Below, piece by piece: positions 55,179 through 64,000 of a stretch of DNA of 64,000 nt (within the stretch, counting starts at the first letter, position 1; the number at the start of each line of letters is the position of its first letter). The notes under the pieces were generated by a model, which was given only the letters and a program-made list of their open reading frames with translations, did no database searches and had not been told where the DNA came from. Both the position numbers and the translations under genes were made by a program. The DNA lies in contig NZ_CP041783.1 of NCBI RefSeq assembly GCF_007567505.1, forward strand, positions 1,612,001 to 1,676,000, given 5' to 3'. Source of the stretch: Shewanella donghaensis. GTDB lineage: Bacteria > Pseudomonadota > Gammaproteobacteria > Enterobacterales > Shewanellaceae.

Positions 55179-55230
55179 AATTTAGGAGAACCCAAGCATT
55201 ACAGACTTGAACGCTTATTAATTAAACCAA

Positions 55231-56361
55231 TTAATGTTTTAAATCATCTGGAATGGGTTGATTTAGAGGAATGGCCTTGGGCCGCTTACCGCGTCCCTTC
55301 TGATATTGCTTAAGCTGGAACACATAAGCAAGAATTTGTGCAACGGCAGTAAATAGACCTTCTGGCACTTGCTGATCTATTTTAGTGGTGTGATAAATAG
55401 CCCTTGCTAGTGGTGGCGCTGAAACTATCGGAACTTCATGTTCGCGGGCAAGCTCACGAATTTTAAATGCCACATCATCAACACCTTTTGCTAATAAAAA
55501 AGGCGCAGCAGATCGCATAGCATCGTATTTTACCGCAACGGCATAGTGTTCAGGGTTGACAACAATCACATCTGCATTAGGCACCTCTGACATCATGCGT
55601 TTATTGGCCATTTCGTGCTGCATTTGCCTAATACGGCCTTTTACTTCTGGTTTACCTTCAGAATCTTTGTATTCGTCTTTGACCTCTTGTTTGGTCATTT
55701 TTAGCTGTTTATTGTGATTCCATATTTGAAAAGGTACATCGATGACAACAATTAGTAACATTGACGAGCACAACAAAATAAACATCCACACCAATAATTC
55801 CAATGCATGATATACATTGCCAGGTAGATGATCGGTAGATAGGGTTAGAATTTCCAAGAAATAAAATGTTAATAAAAAATATGCGGAAATAGCAACTACA
55901 GCAAACTTAGCAATACCTTTAGTTAGCTCAACTAAAGCTTGAGTGCCAAACATCCTTTTGAAACCTTTAGCAGGGTTCATTTTACTGCCTTTAGGCATAA
56001 AAGCTTTTACAGAAAAAGTGATGCCACCTAAGACAATATTCCCCAAGAATGCTACAAATGCTAAAAAAGCGATAAGACTTATGAGTGGCCAAGCAAGTTC
56101 GTTGCCGATGATCCCCCAAACTCTGAACATTGAATTAGTATCAAAGATTTGATCCCTTTCCATCGTCAGCATCTGGCTCATAACACTGTGTAAACTTCTT
56201 GCGAGATCGGGGCCTACTAGAGCAAATCCTACAGCAGAGGCTAATAATACTGCTGCAGTACCGAGCTCTTTAGACCGAGCAACCTGACCTTTATCACGCG
56301 ACTGTTGCAGTCGCTTGGCGGTGGGGTCTTCTGTGCGTTCTTGACCAGTATCTTCTGCCAT
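55231..56361 (-). CDS. flhB: Flagellar export switch protein FlhB
   Basis: FlhB sets export specificity, changing from hook to filament proteins after self-cleavage. 376 residues: four membrane helices (about 30-210), then the cytosolic domain after EVKDEYKDSEGKPEVKGRIRQMQ. The cleavage motif reads NPEH (Asn269-Pro270-Glu271-His272) where most FlhB have NPTH. The rest of the domain (YAVAVKYDAMRSAAPFLLAKGVDDVAFKIRELA) is standard. It starts 6 bases after fliR. Confidence 0.96.
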   Translation of the reverse strand: MAEDTGQERTEDPTAKRLQQSRDKGQVARSKELGTAAVLLASAVGFALVGPDLARSLHSVMSQMLTMERDQIFDTNSMFRVWGIIGNELAWPLISLIAFLAFVAFLGNIVLGGITFSVKAFMPKGSKMNPAKGFKRMFGTQALVELTKGIAKFAVVAISAYFLLTFYFLEILTLSTDHLPGNVYHALELLVWMFILLCSSMLLIVVIDVPFQIWNHNKQLKMTKQEVKDEYKDSEGKPEVKGRIRQMQHEMANKRMMSEVPNADVIVVNPEHYAVAVKYDAMRSAAPFLLAKGVDDVAFKIRELAREHEVPIVSAPPLARAIYHTTKIDQQVPEGLFTAVAQILAYVFQLKQYQKGRGKRPKAIPLNQPIPDDLKH

Positions 56362-56367
56362 ATAACC

Positions 56368-57171
56368 CTACTGGCTTATTGAGCCATCAATCTGACACGT
56401 TAATTGTAAAATATCACACATGAGCAACTGCCCTTGCATCCAAACTTGATCAAAATGAGACATGATCGGCTCTAAGGTTAACCATAAAATGAGTAGGCCA
56501 CTCACCATGGTTACAGGAAAACCAATGGCAAAAATGTTTAACTGAGGTGATGCTCTGGTCATAACCCCAAATGAAAGGTTAATCAATAACAGTGACACAA
56601 TCGCAGAAATAGACATTGTTAATGCAGCGCCAAACATGTAACTACCAAAATCGGCTAACTTCTTATAATTAGCAATCGTAAAACCTTGATTAGAAATAGG
56701 TAATGTTTCAAAACTCGCCACCAGCATTTTAAACATCAGCAAATGGCCATCAACACTCAAAAATATCAGCGTCGCAAGTAACAAAAAGAAATTACCCACC
56801 ACAGGGGTTTGTTGCCCCGACGCAGGATCAATCATTGAGGCAAAACCTAAACTGGTTTGCATACCTATAATTTGGCCGGTTAATACAAAGGTTTGCATGA
56901 CAAGAATAGTCACAAAACCCATTGCTGTGCCTATTAGAATTTGTTGTGCGGTAATAAATACTGCACTTAAAGAGAATAATTCAATGTATTCGATGGGAGG
57001 TAAAACTGGTGCAACAGCAACGGTAATAGCCATTGCTAATAATAATCGAATACGAGAAGGGGTCGTTTTCGATCCAAAGACGGTCATCACCATTAACATT
57101 GAAGAAATACGAAATAATGGCCAGATATACGCGGCGATTGTTTGACTAATCTCCTCAAATAAAATGTCCAT
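56368..57171 (-). CDS. fliR: Flagellar export protein FliR
   Basis: Integral export-gate protein of 267 residues with about six membrane segments, joining FliP and FliQ to form the protein-conducting core. Features: LFRISSMLMVMTVFGSKTTPSRIRLLLA in the first part and QIIGMQTSLGFASMIDPASGQQTPVVGNFF. Overlaps nothing; 3 bases after fliQ. Confidence 0.94.
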   Translation of the reverse strand: MDILFEEISQTIAAYIWPLFRISSMLMVMTVFGSKTTPSRIRLLLAMAITVAVAPVLPPIEYIELFSLSAVFITAQQILIGTAMGFVTILVMQTFVLTGQIIGMQTSLGFASMIDPASGQQTPVVGNFFLLLATLIFLSVDGHLLMFKMLVASFETLPISNQGFTIANYKKLADFGSYMFGAALTMSISAIVSLLLINLSFGVMTRASPQLNIFAIGFPVTMVSGLLILWLTLEPIMSHFDQVWMQGQLLMCDILQLTCQIDGSISQ

Positions 57172-57174
57172 AAA

Positions 57175-57444
57175 TTAACCTATAACCAGCGGGATCATAT
57201 CCACCATGGTATAGAAAAAGTCCATCATAGTTTGTACTAGCCAATGACCTAAAAACATCAGCGAGAATAATGTGGTTAATAGACGAGGAAGAAAACTTAA
57301 TGTTTGTTCGTTAATAGATGTCGCTGCCTGAAACACCGCCACAACGAGGCCAACACACAAACCAGGTAAAATGATTGCCGATACAATTAATACAATGACG
57401 GATAAGGCTTCGCGAAAAATATCAATCAGTGATTCTGGTGACAT
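57175..57444 (-). CDS. fliQ: Flagellar export protein FliQ
   Basis: Small export-gate subunit of 89 residues with two membrane helices (VLIVSAIILPGLCVGLVVAVFQAATSINEQTLSF, then LFSLMFLGHWLVQ). Motif FQAATSINEQTL is typical. Between fliP and fliR. Confidence 0.95.
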   Translation of the reverse strand: MSPESLIDIFREALSVIVLIVSAIILPGLCVGLVVAVFQAATSINEQTLSFLPRLLTTLFSLMFLGHWLVQTMMDFFYTMVDMIPLVIG

Positions 57445-57456
57445 CTGTGTCGCTCC

Positions 57457-58203
57457 TTATGTTCCGAAACTATTTGCTAGGGTGCCTAATACTAGACCCC
57501 AGCCATCAACGAGTACAAACAACATAATTTTAAATGGCAAAGAAACAATCATTGGAGACAACATCATCATACCCATTGCCATCAAAATACTCGCCACGAC
57601 CAGATCCAAGACTAAAAAAGGGACAAACAACATAAAACCTATTTGAAAGGCTGTTTTTAGCTCACTGGTAATAAATGCTGGCACCAACACTGTCATTGGG
57701 GCCTGTTCTGGTGAAGCAATGTTGGTATAACCCGATATTTCAATAAAGGTTTCTAAATCTGTCGTTCTCACCTGCGATAACATAAACTGCCTTAACGGCT
57801 CTTTACCTACCTCAAAAGCTTGCTGCATTGTCATGGTTTCATTCATGTATGGCTCAACAGCTTGTGCATGGATTTTGTCGAATACGGGCGCCATAATGAA
57901 AAAAGTCATAAACATACTAATACCAATTAGTACTTGATTTGAGGGTGTTTGCTGCATACCGAGTGCTTGTCGCAGAATAGATAGCACCACAATGATCCGC
58001 GTAAATGACGTTAACATGATGACCATTGCAGGAATAAAACTCATTGCAGTCATTAGCAACAGGATCTGCATGGTGACAGAGTATTCCGTACCGCCATCAG
58101 CCCCAGCGGTAACAGTTACTGCTTTGAGTAATCCTTGTTCAGCAAAGCTTAATGGAGTAAAAAACAATCCTGCCAATAATGTAATCACTATCCATTTTTT
58201 CAT
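57457..58203 (-). CDS. fliP: Flagellar export protein FliP
   Basis: Core channel subunit of 248 residues with an N-terminal signal peptide ([13 protein letters not shown], removed in this family) and four membrane helices. Family motifs: [55 protein letters not shown], and the C-terminal [24 protein letters not shown]. 12 bases before fliQ. Confidence 0.96.
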   Translation of the reverse strand: MKKWIVITLLAGLFFTPLSFAEQGLLKAVTVTAGADGGTEYSVTMQILLLMTAMSFIPAMVIMLTSFTRIIVVLSILRQALGMQQTPSNQVLIGISMFMTFFIMAPVFDKIHAQAVEPYMNETMTMQQAFEVGKEPLRQFMLSQVRTTDLETFIEISGYTNIASPEQAPMTVLVPAFITSELKTAFQIGFMLFVPFLVLDLVVASILMAMGMMMLSPMIVSLPFKIMLFVLVDGWGLVLGTLANSFGT

Positions 58204-58208
58204 TATTG

Positions 58209-58622
58209 CTATTCCTTGGCCTTTTCTGCTGTTTGTGCTTTTGCTTGCTTAAGCCGACTAGCAAAAGTATTAGTTTCAATCTCTACCGAAGAGTCTAACT
58301 TTTCAATTAAATTAATCTGTTGTGAGGTCACACCTAATAAATACTGCTGGCCTTCAAGTTCAACTACGACTAATTTTTCTTTTTGGCCGAGTGAGGTTAC
58401 CGCAATCGTTTTTATCACCCCTTGATTTGACTGAACTAAGTTTAATTTTTTTACGATATAAGCCAGCACAAATATTATGACAATAACGACAATCAGCCCG
58501 CCCATCATGCTTGATAATGCCGCGATATTTGAGGCTTCTGGTGCTTTATCTACGACCACGACTGATGCGGTCTCATTTACAGTATTACTTGATAAGACTA
58601 AAGATGAAATGACATTTAGCAC
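58209..58622 (-). CDS. fliO: Flagellar assembly protein FliO
   Basis: Bitopic membrane protein of 137 residues that helps assemble FliP rings. One membrane helix ([22 protein letters not shown], about 38-60) and a small cytosolic domain with [26 protein letters not shown], the family signature. Between fliN and fliP. Confidence 0.92.
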   Translation of the reverse strand: MLNVISSLVLSSNTVNETASVVVVDKAPEASNIAALSSMMGGLIVVIVIIFVLAYIVKKLNLVQSNQGVIKTIAVTSLGQKEKLVVVELEGQQYLLGVTSQQINLIEKLDSSVEIETNTFASRLKQAKAQTAEKAKE

Positions 58623-58646
58623 AGTAAGCCCTTAATAATTAGCTTA

Positions 58647-59033
58647 TTACTTCAATTTTTTAATACGTTCAGTTTGACTAATCACATCGGTAAGTCTGAT
58701 ACCAAATTTATCGTTCACAACCACAACTTCGCCATGAGCAATCAATGTACCGTTAACCATAACATCAAGGGGTTCACCTGCCACTCTATCGAGCTCGACA
58801 ACTGAACCTTGGTTAAGTTGTAATAAATTACGAATACTAATAAAGCTGCGCCCTACTTCCATTGAAATAGTGACGGGAATATCCATTATTCCATCAAGCT
58901 TTTCTGCTTCACTCTTAGAGATCGGAGCAGCTTCATCCACAAGCTCATCAAGTGCTACTTGTTCAGCTTCTTTAGCTTCTTCAATAGCCTGTTCAGCCAT
59001 TGCTGCTGCCCAATCGTCAGTATCATCACTCAT
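58647..59033 (-). CDS. fliN: Flagellar switch protein FliN
   Basis: C-ring protein of 128 residues; with FliM and FliG it forms the rotor switch. The acidic N-terminal 45 residues (AIEEAKEAEQVALDELVDEA) are variable; the SpoA domain starts at MDIPVTISMEVGRSFISIRNLLQLNQGSVVELDRVAGEPLDVMVNG, a textbook FliN pattern. 24 bases before fliO. Confidence 0.95.
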   Translation of the reverse strand: MSDDTDDWAAAMAEQAIEEAKEAEQVALDELVDEAAPISKSEAEKLDGIMDIPVTISMEVGRSFISIRNLLQLNQGSVVELDRVAGEPLDVMVNGTLIAHGEVVVVNDKFGIRLTDVISQTERIKKLK

Positions 59034-59143
59034 TACATCACCTTATAAATATAAAATATCATGCAGCTTATTCTTGGTTGCATGATTGTTTGTAATCTTT
59101 AATATCATCTTTATTCCAGAGCCGTACGGCATTGCAGTTAAGC

Positions 59144-60169
59144 TTATAAATCTGAAATATCACGCGCTTTACCTTGGCGAGTGATCAACTGCAATTCTGA
59201 TTTTGCGGTTTCTGGTCTTGGTATGATTTCACTAATTTTCAATGCTAGATTATCGCGAGACTTACCTAACTTACATCTATACGTTGGTAAGTCTTCTACT
59301 CGCATCATGACATGTTCAGGTAACTCGATAGGAATAATATCACCGGTTTTAAAGCCCATAACATCCCTTAACGTTACGTCATGCTCGATGATGTTGACAT
59401 CAATACCCACATCTACATCCATGATTTCATCACGAAGTGCTTGTCCCCAACGCATATCGGTATCTTGTTTGTCACTTTGAACACCGGCATCAAGTAATTC
59501 ACGTATCGGCTCAATCATTGAATAAGGCATGGTGATATGAAAATCACCACCACCGCCGTCAACTTCAATATGGAATGAATTAATCACCACAACTTCGGTT
59601 GGGCTAACAATATTCGCCATTGCAGGATTAACTTCAGAATCGAGGTACTCAAACTCGACATCCATAACAGGTGCCCAGGCATCTTTATAATCTTCAAAAA
59701 TGATTTTTAATAATAATTGAACAATACGACGTTCTGTTGGTGTAAATTCACGCCCTTCGATTTTTGCATGAAAGCGACCATCACCGCCGAAGAAATTATC
59801 CACGAGAATGAAGACTAATCTCGCTTCCATGGTAATTAATGCAGTCCCTTTTAATGGACTAAATCGCACCATATTTAAGCTTGTAGGCACAAATAAAGTA
59901 TGGACATATTCGCCAAACTTGAGCATTTGTACACCATTGATAGAGACTTCAGCAGCACGACGCATCATGTTGAACATGCTAATGCGTAAATGGCGGGCAA
60001 ATCGTTCGTTTACAATTTCAAGCGTAGGCATTCGCCCACGAACAATACGATCCTGTGATGAAAAATCATAAGAACGGGTCTCATCACTATCATTGATTTC
60101 ATCTTCATCAACGTCATCGACCCCGTGCAGTAGAGCATCAATTTCATCTTGGCTTAATAAATCACTCAC
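59144..60169 (-). CDS. fliM: Flagellar switch protein FliM
   Basis: C-ring protein of 341 residues and docking site for CheY-P. The N-terminal CheY-binding motif is LLSQDEIDALLHG (4-16); the middle domain (50-230) and C-terminal SpoA domain (DIIPIELPEHVMMRVEDLPTYRCKLG) are complete. 110 bases separate it from fliN. Confidence 0.96.
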   Translation of the reverse strand: MSDLLSQDEIDALLHGVDDVDEDEINDSDETRSYDFSSQDRIVRGRMPTLEIVNERFARHLRISMFNMMRRAAEVSINGVQMLKFGEYVHTLFVPTSLNMVRFSPLKGTALITMEARLVFILVDNFFGGDGRFHAKIEGREFTPTERRIVQLLLKIIFEDYKDAWAPVMDVEFEYLDSEVNPAMANIVSPTEVVVINSFHIEVDGGGGDFHITMPYSMIEPIRELLDAGVQSDKQDTDMRWGQALRDEIMDVDVGIDVNIIEHDVTLRDVMGFKTGDIIPIELPEHVMMRVEDLPTYRCKLGKSRDNLALKISEIIPRPETAKSELQLITRQGKARDISDL

Positions 60170-60196
60170 ATCATCACCTTGGATTTCTTCACAACG

Positions 60197-60721
60197 TTAT
60201 TGCATTACAAAGCCAGTAAAAAGCACCTTTTCAACAACTTTTTGGCCAGTAACTGGTTGCAATGTATTTTGTACATTTAATAATGCCAGCTGCCTTAGTT
60301 CATCCTTGCCAGCTTGAGTACTGAGTTTTTGTACATCTGCAGCGCTAAAGGTGGTTAACAACGCATCTTCAATAAGCGGTATATGCATTTTTGCCGTGGT
60401 GCCATCATCACCGCGTACCATTAACTGAACTTTAATTTCAACTAATCTTGCACGATCAACACCGGGTAAATTGAATAAAAAGGGTCTTGGCATGCCAACA
60501 TAATTTGCTTTGCCTTTCGTTGATGAGTCTGATGATACGTCTTCTGCAGTCGCGATACCGGGCAAAGCGGTAGTTGATTCATCCTCACTACCTAAAAACA
60601 TAAATAAACCACCACCGATCAGTGCTAGTAATACAACACCTACTGCAGCGAAGATAATCAGTTTTTTCTTACTTTTAGGCGCATTTTCCGTTGTTAATTC
60701 TAAAGACTCTTCTTCAGCCAT
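60197..60721 (-). CDS. fliL: Flagellar basal-body associated protein FliL
   Basis: Bitopic inner-membrane protein of 174 residues near the stator ring. Membrane helix KLIIFAAVGVVLLALIGGGLFMF (20-42), a Ser/Thr linker, and a periplasmic domain with VEIKVQLMVRGDDGT and LRQLALLNVQNTLQPVTGQKVVEKVLFTGFVMQ, the family end. First of the run fliL-fliM-fliN, 100 bases after fliK. Confidence 0.92.
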   Translation of the reverse strand: MAEEESLELTTENAPKSKKKLIIFAAVGVVLLALIGGGLFMFLGSEDESTTALPGIATAEDVSSDSSTKGKANYVGMPRPFLFNLPGVDRARLVEIKVQLMVRGDDGTTAKMHIPLIEDALLTTFSAADVQKLSTQAGKDELRQLALLNVQNTLQPVTGQKVVEKVLFTGFVMQ

Positions 60722-60821
60722 GATTCATTCCATTAATTTATTACTGCTATTGCTCTGCTAACGTTAACTTAATTCGCAACGTCACAATTATTGCAATATG
60801 ATTACGCTATAGGTTACCGAA

Positions 60822-62504
60822 TTAAGCATAATAATCTATAGCTGAATTGCTACTCATTGCATGTTTTGTCGTTAACTCAAGTTCTTGTGCCGATAATTCA
60901 TCCAAAAGTGTTTCATCAGAACTTTTTGATTCATCATATTCAGATCCCTGATGTCTTTCACCGTCTTGAGAAACATGGCTATCAGCTAATTGCATACCTT
61001 CTTCAGCTAACATTTCACGCAAACGAGGAATAGCTTGTTCAATCAAGTCTCGAGTTTGTGATTGAGCAACTTGAAATTGGACTTGGGTTTGATCTCCATT
61101 AACCTGTACTCGTACAACCATATGTCCAAGCTCTGCTGGATCCAAACGGATTTCCGCTTGCTGGATCCCTTGCCCAACCATCGTAATTAATTGTTGCTTC
61201 ATAACCGGTGCAAATTTTTGAATCATTTCTTGCATTTGAACTACTGATTCGGCGCCCTGTCGTAACGATAACTGAAACTGAGGGACGTCACTTTTATGAG
61301 GTGACGTTAAACTGCTTTGATTCTGTATTGATTTTAAATCTATGGGTTCTAACTCTGCAGTAAGCTCACTTGTGGATAGGGGGGGTGATATTTGACTTAG
61401 CGCGCTGCTGTTGGCAGATGCGCTACTCACAGGATTGTTATTCCCATTCATATTTACTGTTTTATCAAGCGAGACGCTAAGTTCTGCTTTAGCTAAATTA
61501 ACTGCAGGATCTTTAGGGTTAATCTTTCCTTCAACACTGTCAGCATCACCCAAAGTCTTATCTGCAGCTACATTCGATACCGCAGCATTAGTTGCTACCG
61601 CCTTAATTGTTAATTCATTAGTAACGACACTATTAGTTACAACTGCATTAAGTTTATCCAGCGTTGATTGATTTAAACCATCAGCACTTTTAGACAATTC
61701 ATTCTGTTGGATAGATGCATTACTAGAATTCTGAATATTAGTAGCTTGAACATATGTATTCTGATTACTAGACGCTTGAGTACTAGACGCTTCAGTACTA
61801 GTTGTTTGAACGCTATTTGTTTGCGAATTTAATTCTATCTGATTGGTTGATAAAGGAGATTGCAACGTCATAGTTTCAATCGCAGCACCAGGTTGAATCA
61901 CTATGCTAGATTCCAATGATGGCTGTTGATTAAAATCGGTTATCAATTGGTTTAACTGGCCAGGGGAAAGTAATGATAGCTCTGTTTCGTTCATTGAACT
62001 GAACGCTGACAATGCGCCTAACTGCTCTGAAGACAAACTGCCTAGCAGTTCACTAACACTCATGTTTAAGGTGTTGCTATTATCTGAATTAACATCTGCA
62101 TCTGCTAGGCTAGCGTCGACAATTGGAAGTTGATGATCAAGTACTAACTTATTATCAAGATGCTTATTTTGGCCTTCCAATGTAACATCACCTTCATTGG
62201 CTTGAATTGGTAACGGCAGAACTTTGCCATCTTCACCAGTATCTTTATTGCCTTCAAAGTTTTCAGCTAAATCAATTTGTGCAAAAATTAAATCAACATC
62301 GGCTTCATCAATATTATCTTTTGTTAAAGATGTCTGAGTGAAAGTCTCCGTTTTATCTGTATTCACTTTTTTTGCATCTGCTTGTGACGCTTCGTTAAAA
62401 GCAGACAAAAATGAATTATTATCAGCATCTTGCGTTGCGTTCTCATTAAAAGAACTCGCAGTTTTAGTGCTATTTCCAAGTAAAATATTACTCACTTGCT
62501 GCAT
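60822..62504 (-). CDS. fliK: Flagellar hook-length control protein FliK
   Basis: Secreted ruler that sets hook length and signals FlhB to switch. 560 residues from the ATG at 62504 (GGAG 6 bases upstream; the TTG at 62516 would place the site inside the gene). Low-complexity Ser/Thr/Asn/Gln-rich ruler region up to about 420, including short repeats such as QASSNQN; C-terminal Flg_hook domain with LRQGAESVVQMQEMIQKFAPVMKQQLITMV and RLDPAELGHMVVRVQV, and the tail of acidic Ser residues. A sigma-54 promoter precedes it. Confidence 0.93.
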   Translation of the reverse strand: MQQVSNILLGNSTKTASSFNENATQDADNNSFLSAFNEASQADAKKVNTDKTETFTQTSLTKDNIDEADVDLIFAQIDLAENFEGNKDTGEDGKVLPLPIQANEGDVTLEGQNKHLDNKLVLDHQLPIVDASLADADVNSDNSNTLNMSVSELLGSLSSEQLGALSAFSSMNETELSLLSPGQLNQLITDFNQQPSLESSIVIQPGAAIETMTLQSPLSTNQIELNSQTNSVQTTSTEASSTQASSNQNTYVQATNIQNSSNASIQQNELSKSADGLNQSTLDKLNAVVTNSVVTNELTIKAVATNAAVSNVAADKTLGDADSVEGKINPKDPAVNLAKAELSVSLDKTVNMNGNNNPVSSASANSSALSQISPPLSTSELTAELEPIDLKSIQNQSSLTSPHKSDVPQFQLSLRQGAESVVQMQEMIQKFAPVMKQQLITMVGQGIQQAEIRLDPAELGHMVVRVQVNGDQTQVQFQVAQSQTRDLIEQAIPRLREMLAEEGMQLADSHVSQDGERHQGSEYDESKSSDETLLDELSAQELELTTKHAMSSNSAIDYYA

Positions 62505-62598
62505 AACCGACTCCAAGTCATTACATCAAAAATCAATTTATCGTTTTGATTTTATTATTGTCACATTGCTGACACTCTGTCATTGATACACAGAACAA

Positions 62599-62614
62599 AG
62601 CAATAAAAGTGCCA
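62599..62614 (-). promoter_or_regulatory. Sigma-54 promoter upstream of fliK
   Basis: Minus strand TGGCAC-N5-TTGCT: a full match to the sigma-54 -24/-12 consensus, about 95 bases upstream of the fliK start, in the 162-base gap after fliJ. Confidence 0.85.
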
Positions 62615-62666
62615 AAAGTAAGTAGGAGTAAGAACGAAAATCATAAAAAGAGAACAGAAGCTCAAT

Positions 62667-63113
62667 CTAGCGGCGTTTTTTACGAATATATTGTTGCATG
62701 GCAAATTCATCTGAATCTTTTTGTTCACGCTTGTTGGCTATTTGCAGGGCCTTCTGAGCATTCTTTTCCAATAATAACTCTACAGCTTTACGTTTTTGCT
62801 GCTTTTCTTGCCAATGAACTTGTCGATGGTGGGTTTGTTTTTGCGCTTCTTTAACGGTGTTAACTTGTTGAACTAAAGCTTGGTCAACCTGTTTTATAAA
62901 TTCGTGAAAAGAATGGTACTGACTGGCAGATAATACCTTTCCCTGATTCTCACCCATCTGTTTCATATACTCTAGCCGGTAATTATTTAAAGCGTCTAAT
63001 TGGCTTTCAGTTTTTTGTAATTCTAATTGAGCCGATTTAAGCTGCAAAGCAGCTTGCTCTTCAGCTTCTTTGTTTATTTTCAATACCGTAATTAGAGGAT
63101 CTGCTCGGCGCAT
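62667..63113 (-). CDS. fliJ: Flagellar export chaperone FliJ
   Basis: Soluble, mostly coiled-coil protein of 148 residues acting as the stalk of the FliI ATPase and escort for export chaperones. Long heptad pattern KINKEAEEQAALQLKSAQLELQKTESQLDALNNY, motif QYHSFHEFIKQVDQAL, and basic end YIRKKRR. Starts on the same base that ends fliI (63113), an overlapping stop/start. Confidence 0.92.
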   Translation of the reverse strand: MRRADPLITVLKINKEAEEQAALQLKSAQLELQKTESQLDALNNYRLEYMKQMGENQGKVLSASQYHSFHEFIKQVDQALVQQVNTVKEAQKQTHHRQVHWQEKQQKRKAVELLLEKNAQKALQIANKREQKDSDEFAMQQYIRKKRR

Positions 63114-64000
63114 TATTTACACTGAGCAGCTATCTGCCCTACCATAAGTTGGCTATTATCAAATGAAATAACATCTTTAAAGCCCTGACGTAGAAAAGCA
63201 TTCATCGCTGGTTGTAATCTGATGGCATTATCAATTCTAGGATCGCTACCTTGTGAATAAGCACCAATAGAGATTAAGTCTCTATTTTGCTGATAAAGGG
63301 AATACATCTGTTTTACTAAACGCATAGATTCTAAATGAGCTTCACTTATCACCATAGGTGCGACACGGCTAATAGATTGCTCGATATCAATCGCAGGATA
63401 ATGACCAGAATCAGCAAGTGTTCTGGATAACACGATATGACCATCTAAAATGGCACGAGAAGCATCAGCAATCGGATCTTGTTGATCATCGCCTTCTGTT
63501 AGTACGGTATAGAATGCCGTAATAGAGCCCTGACCAGGGCCACCATTTCCAGCACGTTCAACTAATCTAGGCAGTTTGGCAAATACTGAAGGTGGATAAC
63601 CTTTGGTCGCTGGCGGCTCACCAACAGCAAGTGCGACTTCACGCTGTGCTTGAGCATAACGAGTTAAACTGTCCATCAGCAATAACACGTTATAACCTAA
63701 GTCTCTAAAATACTCGGCTATTCGAGTAGAGGTTTCACAGGCGCGTAAACGCATTAGTGGTGAAGTATCTGCAGGTGCAGCGACCACCACTGAACGAGCT
63801 CGTCCTTCAGGCCCTAGAATTTCTTCAATAAATTCTTTGACTTCTCGACCACGCTCACCAACTAAACCAACCACAATAATATCTGCAGTGGTACCACGTG
63901 TCATCATCCCTAAAAGTACACTTTTACCCACACCTGAGCCTGCAAACAAGCCCATCCGCTGACCTTTACCCACCGTTAGCATCGCATTAATTGCTCTAAC
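63113..64000 (-). CDS. fliI: Flagellar export ATPase FliI, partial (N-terminus outside window)
   Basis: Hexameric ATPase of the export apparatus, related to F1 beta. 295 residues lie in the window; the N-terminal 150 or so are beyond the right edge. Walker A is [13 protein letters not shown], Walker [47 protein letters not shown], followed by the arginine-finger region [14 protein letters not shown]. Ends adjoining fliJ. Confidence 0.94.
   Translation of the reverse strand, partial: VRAINAMLTVGKGQRMGLFAGSGVGKSVLLGMMTRGTTADIIVVGLVGERGREVKEFIEEILGPEGRARSVVVAAPADTSPLMRLRACETSTRIAEYFRDLGYNVLLLMDSLTRYAQAQREVALAVGEPPATKGYPPSVFAKLPRLVERAGNGGPGQGSITAFYTVLTEGDDQQDPIADASRAILDGHIVLSRTLADSGHYPAIDIEQSISRVAPMVISEAHLESMRLVKQMYSLYQQNRDLISIGAYSQGSDPRIDNAIRLQPAMNAFLRQGFKDVISFDNSQLMVGQIAAQCK

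Noticed and set aside
60722..60821. A sigma-54 promoter between fliK and fliL
   Set aside because: No GG-N10-GC pair at the right spacing was found on the minus strand; fliL is probably transcribed from the fliK promoter.
61760..61810. Short ACTAGACGCTT repeats in fliK as a possible second minisatellite
   Set aside because: Only two imperfect copies, within a low-complexity Ser/Thr/Gln region; not enough for a repeat call.

Overview
The window looks like a chromosomal segment of a low-GC marine gammaproteobacterium, most likely a Shewanella. The pointers are a Vibrio-type sodium stator pair (pomA-pomB), the order pomAB / xseB-ispA-dxs, small families such as DUF3549, DUF3301, DUF3192, DUF2789 and DUF2310, and a polar-flagellum cluster with flhF-flhG and a ParC/ParP chemotaxis module. 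The genus is inferred from gene content, not from a search. I saw no rRNA, tRNA, CRISPR array, prophage or insertion sequence.

Left part (1-31,000), mostly housekeeping genes in short operons: a truncated ptsG with the flavodoxin yqcA; yqcC-truC; DUF3549-DUF3301; then a 1.7-kb gap. That gap carries two minus-strand RNAs of the CsrB/CsrC type. Each is packed with GGA motifs, ends in a strong intrinsic terminator and has an 18-bp Gac/UvrY-type palindrome upstream. Further right come an Mpo1-like membrane protein, a GNAT protein, small lipoprotein and DUF genes, syd and queF (divergent), a gcvA-hydrolase-DUF423-rlmM stretch, thiI, pomAB, xseB-ispA-dxs, grpE (sigma-32-type promoter) divergent from nadK, a CobW GTPase, an RhlE-type helicase, a cyclophilin lipoprotein, an iron-dependent alcohol dehydrogenase, an orphan 121-residue gene and NDH-2.

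Middle (31,900-39,350): ltaE, an exported thiol peroxidase, an MscS channel with an OmpA-like protein, a POT peptide transporter, an RssB-like response regulator and the lipoprotein mlaA.

Right part (39,600-64,000), flagella and chemotaxis. A plus-strand pair encodes a FliK-like protein and an FhlB-like export-switch homologue, with a sigma-28-type promoter upstream. The rest lies on the minus strand and, in transcription order, runs fliI (cut by the window edge)-fliJ / fliK-fliL-fliM-fliN-fliO-fliP-fliQ-fliR-flhB / flhA-flhF-flhG-fliA-cheY-cheZ-cheA-cheB-orfX-parC-parP-cheW-DUF2802. Sigma-54-type promoters (GG-N10-GC) precede fliK and flhA. Together these genes build the export apparatus and switch, choose the polar site (FlhF/FlhG), make the late sigma factor, and assemble and place the chemotaxis array (CheA/CheW/ParP/ParC). 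The PomAB stator is encoded far to the left behind a possible sigma-28 site.

The points most worth a second look are the tandem Csr-type RNA genes, the three-fold acidic repeat in CheA, the NPEH (not NPTH) autocleavage motif of FlhB, the FliK-like/FhlB pair with its 12-bp minisatellite, and the repeated gene tail after the DUF2310 gene.
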